Of a stretch of DNA of 64,000 nt, positions 39,601-45,600 are shown one piece after another. Each line of letters begins with the position of its first letter. Position 1 is the stretch's first letter. Position numbers and translations under genes: made by a program. This DNA is from Riptortus pedestris (taxonomy: Eukaryota; Arthropoda; Insecta; Hemiptera; Alydidae), in the NCBI GenBank assembly GCA_019009955.1, contig CM032228.1, positions 227,892,001 to 227,956,000 on the forward strand. Direction: 5' to 3'. Below the pieces are notes generated by a model, which saw nothing but the letters and a program-made list of their open reading frames with translations, was not told where the DNA came from and searched no databases.

Positions 39601-42600
39601 ACAGGAATCACTGTTTCCCGCAGAAATGAGAAAGTTAAAATTTCTTGGCATCACAAGGATATAAGTGGTTTCATGTTGACTTCTACATGAGACTATCCAA
39701 CCAAAAAGGGCTTATAACTAGTGGATGGAACTAAACACTCGAGGCCAAAAATTAAAGAGCTTTCTCTAATCTGCATAGCTGACTAATCATAGGAACTAGC
39801 TATTGTGGTCAAAACTCCAATTTGATGTACATCTTCTCTTGTGCCACTGCCATTGAGAAAATTCACAAGATCAGTCAACATAAAAAAAGTCTCTCATGCA
39901 GGGACTGCGTAAACTAAACAAATTTCCCTTATGCTGGATGACACACTAGTGATCTCATCCTTTACATACCTTATTTCTCTGTAAAAAAATCCAATATGTT
40001 AATGTGGGGGTTTACTGAAGGCTGAAAAAAAAGTATATGTTCATCATCTAGGTAGGATTGGTGGATAATCCATACAACACACTTACAATATGTGTAAAAA
40101 TTTGACACATATATCTTTCAATGTGATTAATATTGGTTTTATGAAAAAAATTGTACTGAAATATATTTTCAGGCCTTAAAACATTTAGATTTATATATTT
40201 GATAAGTTTGTCCATTGCTTTTTCTTCATGACAGTGCCTCAACAGAATTGAGATTTTGTTTTGCATATGCGTTAAGGGAATGAGTGTGATCAACATGTAC
40301 TATTTTACGCCTTACTATCACTGACAGGAGTGAGGGTTATGCCTGTCAAAATATATATTCGTCGAAAATTATAATTGTTTTTAGAACAAGTTTTTCAGTT
40401 CAAAAGTTTAGTTTGAATTCATTATTTTTACTACCGAATTCTAGTAGTCCAGTAGTATTTATTAGTGTTTAATAAGAATGCTTCAATTGAAATGAGAAAT
40501 CTTTTGTAAATGTATTAGGGAACCATTCGCAGGAATGACAATTTACTTAATATTTTAAAATATATTTGTAGATGCCAAGATCTCATACTTCTTGGGTAAT
40601 AAAACAAAATGCCAGAGCAAATTTTTTTTTTATAGTTTTGTTACAAATGCTAAGATGGTGTAATTGTTATTTTTTGATTGGAAAAATATTTATTTGAGTC
40701 CAGGACAAGCACGAAATCATTAATATTCATCAAACAGTAAGCCTATGCTTCATGAGTAAAACAAGATAAAGACTGTAAAGAAAAGCATCTTCGATTAAAA
40801 ATATTAAGGCGTTATATAGAGTGCACGAGGGTATGGCTAGAGAGAAAGAAAGACTACTATTTCGGTAGGCCAAAATGTTCCAGGTCAATTTATGAGTAAA
40901 TAAGTATTTGGATTAACGATTCATCCATATAATATTATAAAGGAAAACTCACATCATTGATTTATTTATAATTAAAGAAATAATTTAGGCTAGAAAAGGG
41001 TGGTTCCCTGTAGATAACCCGTCCTAATTAGCCAAAGTAGTATAAAGTGGACGTAATAAATTAATATGTATGAATAAATAAATAAAATGGTCTGGTAAAA
41101 CACAGCCACTAAGATGATATGGAATTAGATGTTAGAACCAGAAATTACCATATTTGGTTAAACCAGAGTATTAAATGTCCAGAAGTTAGATCGTTTGGAT
41201 ATTGGGACAGAAATCAGAAACACTAGACTGCTCTTTTAAAACGAGGTATCTGGGATCCGTACATATTAATATTTTTACTGACGGGAGAAATATATCTGAT
41301 TTGAAGAGGCTTGCTGGTGATGATGCTCTTAAAACAATATTCAAAAAGGGACTTTCTGAAAGAACTGGTGATATTGCCTAGGGACTCTTTCCTCGACCCC
41401 CACAATAATCCCTTCAGCCAGTAGAATTCAAAGGTTTTGCTGAATGTTATTACCTTCCTTTACAGCTACAATTAAAAAATTAGTATCTCTAGGTTATAGA
41501 AGAAATCTCAACTTCCACCTACCTACAGACATACATAATGTTCGACACACTAGTGTCAAACCAACATTTAATAGGTTTGAGATATTTTAAATCTCAAAAT
41601 TATATTGGATTGAGCTTAACTAAGGTATTTTGTCATTAATAATTACACCTGAAAAAATGAAAACACTTCAATAAATTTAAATTTCTCAAATTTAACTAAA
41701 GAAAGTTATTTTGATATATTATACAGGAGAAAATGACCTATATTAAACCCAAAACTTACTTAATAGATGATTTTCAACAAATATAGCTGAATTTTTATAC
41801 TTGCCTCATAAATACATCAATTAAATTCATTATCTCAAATAAAGGAATGAATATTAAAATAAGCTTCCTTGATAATACACTGATCAGAGAACAATTTTAA
41901 ATGTCTATCAATGTTATGTATAAATATTGAAATCAAATTAAAATATAAAATAATATTTTGTCCAGCCATCCAATGAGAAATATATTCCATACATTAACGT
42001 TATAAAAACATTCTATTTGAATATCTAGTGACTCTTATGAACTTACTTCAAAGGTCCAATGCCTTTCAAGCTCTGTCAAAAATATAACACCAAATAAAGT
42101 TAACTTAAAAGATTGGATTACCTTATTCTCACTCCTGTTATTTACTGTTAAAATATATAGATACTCTGATAGTTAAAATTGAGGGTATTGTGATTTTTGC
42201 CCACAATTAAAATAATTACAGATAATCCTATAAATTGTACATGTATCTATTATTTACTGTTAAAATATATAGATACTCTGATAATTAAAATTGAGGGTAT
42301 TGTGATTTTGGCGCACAATTAAAATAATTACAGATTATCCTATAAATTGTACATGTATCTTAAAATTAATTCAATTTCATTGTCATAATATTTCTGCTCT
42401 CTATTTCCAGGGGTGGCTTCGAGAAAAAACTCTTTTTTATCTTGAAAGAGCATTTGTTCCTCTTCTAAATGGAGTTGAGGAATTGTTTATAAATGAACTT
42501 GTCGCTGATGTTATTCTTATTGAAGGAATAATCATGGATGGCGTATCCAGATCAGTATTCTATGGTCCTTTCTACATTCCAAGAACAACAAACAGATTAA

Positions 42601-45600
42601 TATTGCCAGCAAGTATTCGTATACAGTTTATAGAATCGGACACTTAATAGATCTTTTGATCACAAAAGAATAATGTGTTATTTTGAGTTCTGATTAAAAA
42701 TTGTAGATCATAATCATTATTAAAAGTACAAATTTAGACAGCTGATCAGGAAAGGGGGGGGGGGATAAAAATTCAGAATATCTGTATGAATTGGGTTGGA
42801 AATATATTATCAATCTTATTTCTCTTTTATTCTTAGCTTTTGCTCCCTGACAATTCAATCCCTCTAGAGCCTGCCAGCCCACTCCTCCTTTGGGCAAATT
42901 TGTTTTATTACCAGTTTACCCTAATGGGAAATCAGCGAATGAGGTCTTACTCATGATGTGATTTTTTAAAAAAATCTTCAAATGTCCATTGATCAAACTC
43001 AGGAGATAACGATAATTATATATTTGTCTATTTACGCTCTAGTAGTCACAATTTTTGTTTGATTGTTACCAAACTTGATATTTAATCATTTTATGTAATC
43101 AAGTTTGTTATGGTCTGAAATCCAACCAATGGGAGGGGTATATTCAAAATATCTCTTACTACACGTCAGATTGAAAAATTGTATAGATTGAAACTTTTTG
43201 CAAATTAAATGTCTTGGGTTGTAAAATAAGTTTTTAACTTTTTTTAACAGTGATTTCAATAAAAACTTCAGATTCTTGTAAATATTTTTAATCAATTATA
43301 TATGACCCATTTTGACCTATTACATGTTGCCTTTCAGGTAATTTGTTAATTCCGTCCTCCCAGAACTTCTCGGATTTTTTCGCAATGAACTCCTCTATGT
43401 GTGTTTTGCAGTCCTTGAGAGAGTTTTGAAGGGCCTGAAATAAGTGAAAATCTGTTGGGGGTAAGGTCTGGTAAATAGGGTGGGTGGGGGATCACATTCT
43501 AGCCAAACCGTCTATGCAGCGGATTTTCCTTTTCATAAATAAAACATCATTAAATGACGAAAATTAATTTTTTCTCTTCCATTTTGAGCAAGCATACCAC
43601 TAAAAGGTAAGGAATTTGATCCATAAAAGCACCTTAAATAACCATTTTTAGAATATGTAAGCATTATTTACCAAGTAAACATGATTTTATAAACACAGAG
43701 AGGAGTAAATTGAAATATTGATAAACACTACGAACTTATTTTACAACCTATTACAATAAATATTGTTATATATATTTATTCTTCGGTCCTCACAGAGCCC
43801 GGTGATGGACCTGGGGTCCTGAGGAACAGAGCTATTGATCTCTGTCCTGAACAGAGATATTGTATATCACTTACTAATGAAATGATTTTCAATGAACACA
43901 TATACATCATGTGTGAAGAAAGTTCATTTGTTTAATTCAATATGAGTATAAGAAACATGGTGTCCACATCAGTATTTTTAAAAGTGTATTCTCTCTCCTA
44001 GGGGTCAAGCAAATGGAATATTGAGCCACAATATCCAACTAGACTCATGATTGTGCCTACAAAACATGCTGAAGAAATAGATATAATGGGTCCTGGAGGT
44101 ATAATAAAAAATGAGAATGTTGAAATGCAGCTCCGCTCCACTGAGTCAGATCTACTTCTCCCTTACTACCAAAGGGAAAGGGACCTAGACGTGAGTGCAT
44201 ATTTTATTAATAACAAATATAAATGAGGTCAAAACCTACTTAATGGAGATAGTCCTTTATTATGACAAAATACGATGTCTCATGTTCAGAGCTCTTACAC
44301 AATAAAATACAATATGACTTCAGTAAATACTTATGTCCATTAAAAACTAAATTATCTAATTGTAATACGAGGTAAGTTCCGTTTTGAAATAAAAAAATTA
44401 CGATATACAGATATAGCAAAGAAATTTATTTCAAAAAAATGTACAACTCTTAAACTCCACAAATCTTTGAATGAACATGGATAGTTTTAAATAATGATTC
44501 ATAGTATTTATATATATAGGATATCTTCATTCCGTAAGTCATGCAAGCTTCTTTGAAATTTATAAGTGACGACATCAGTTGCTGATTTAGTCAGTAAATG
44601 TTTCATGTTAAGCTTATACAGGTTGGCATGTGTCCACCCCGTGAGATAAGGAGTGTACTCAGCTTGCTAAATACAACTTGTCCAATCTATTGTTATGCCT
44701 GTTTGTTCATACATAGGCGAATATTTCATTTCTCAATGCTTGTTACTCCATTTTAACCAGAATTCATCGAAGTGACTTAGCACTCCAGTTCTTACAAAAT
44801 TCATGTCTCTCTGTTCAGGCCCACTGTCTTGTCTCTAGTTATGTATATTTTGTGGCAGTCGCGCTTGGCAATGTAATTTTTATGTCTTTAAATCACTAGA
44901 CATGATGTAAAATTTGTACAACCTGTAAATGTTATTAATGGAAAGTAAAAGCTTAAACAAAATATTTAAATTACAATTAATGTTACCCAGTACTACAGAA
45001 TTTAATCATATTAATTGCTAATACTAGCTTAACAGAATCTTATTTAAACTTGATCAATGAGCCATATTTATTAATAGGTAGTCGAATATAAATTGGAAAA
45101 CATAATACCACATTATTAATTAATTTATCATTTTTTTTGTAGGAGCTGGAAATGGACTACCATGAATATCTATATGTACGTCCACCAACTAAATCTGAAT
45201 TTCAAAAGAGACTTACAAAACTTTCCGTAGATAAAGAAGAAGTACCACCAGAAAGTGAATCAGATACATTTAGCTCGGACTCGGATATTCCAGAGTTGAA
45301 AATTTTCCAAAAAAATGTTCGTAATGCAGTTCCGCCAAAGCCGGCACGTAGAATTAAAACAAGGAACAATTTTAACTGTATTGAAGATGTTATGGAGAAT
45401 GTAAGTTTGAATCATATTAAATGTGATCTTGTAGTGTATGCAATGGGGTTTGTCATTGTATAAGGCTAAATTGCTGGAAGCAAAGATAAGTCGTGGTGAT
45501 ACCAAGGAAGCTTATTGAATTGAGGAGAGCGTTTTGCATGATCAAAACAGGAGTTGGTGTGTGATGGTTTTCAGTTACCACTGGCAATTGCAACTACTGC

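Noticed and set aside
42609..42647. Stop codon after exon 20 as the normal end of the gene
   Set aside because: Exons 21-23 continue in phase with family-like sequence once the GC donor is used. Kept only as a possible isoform.
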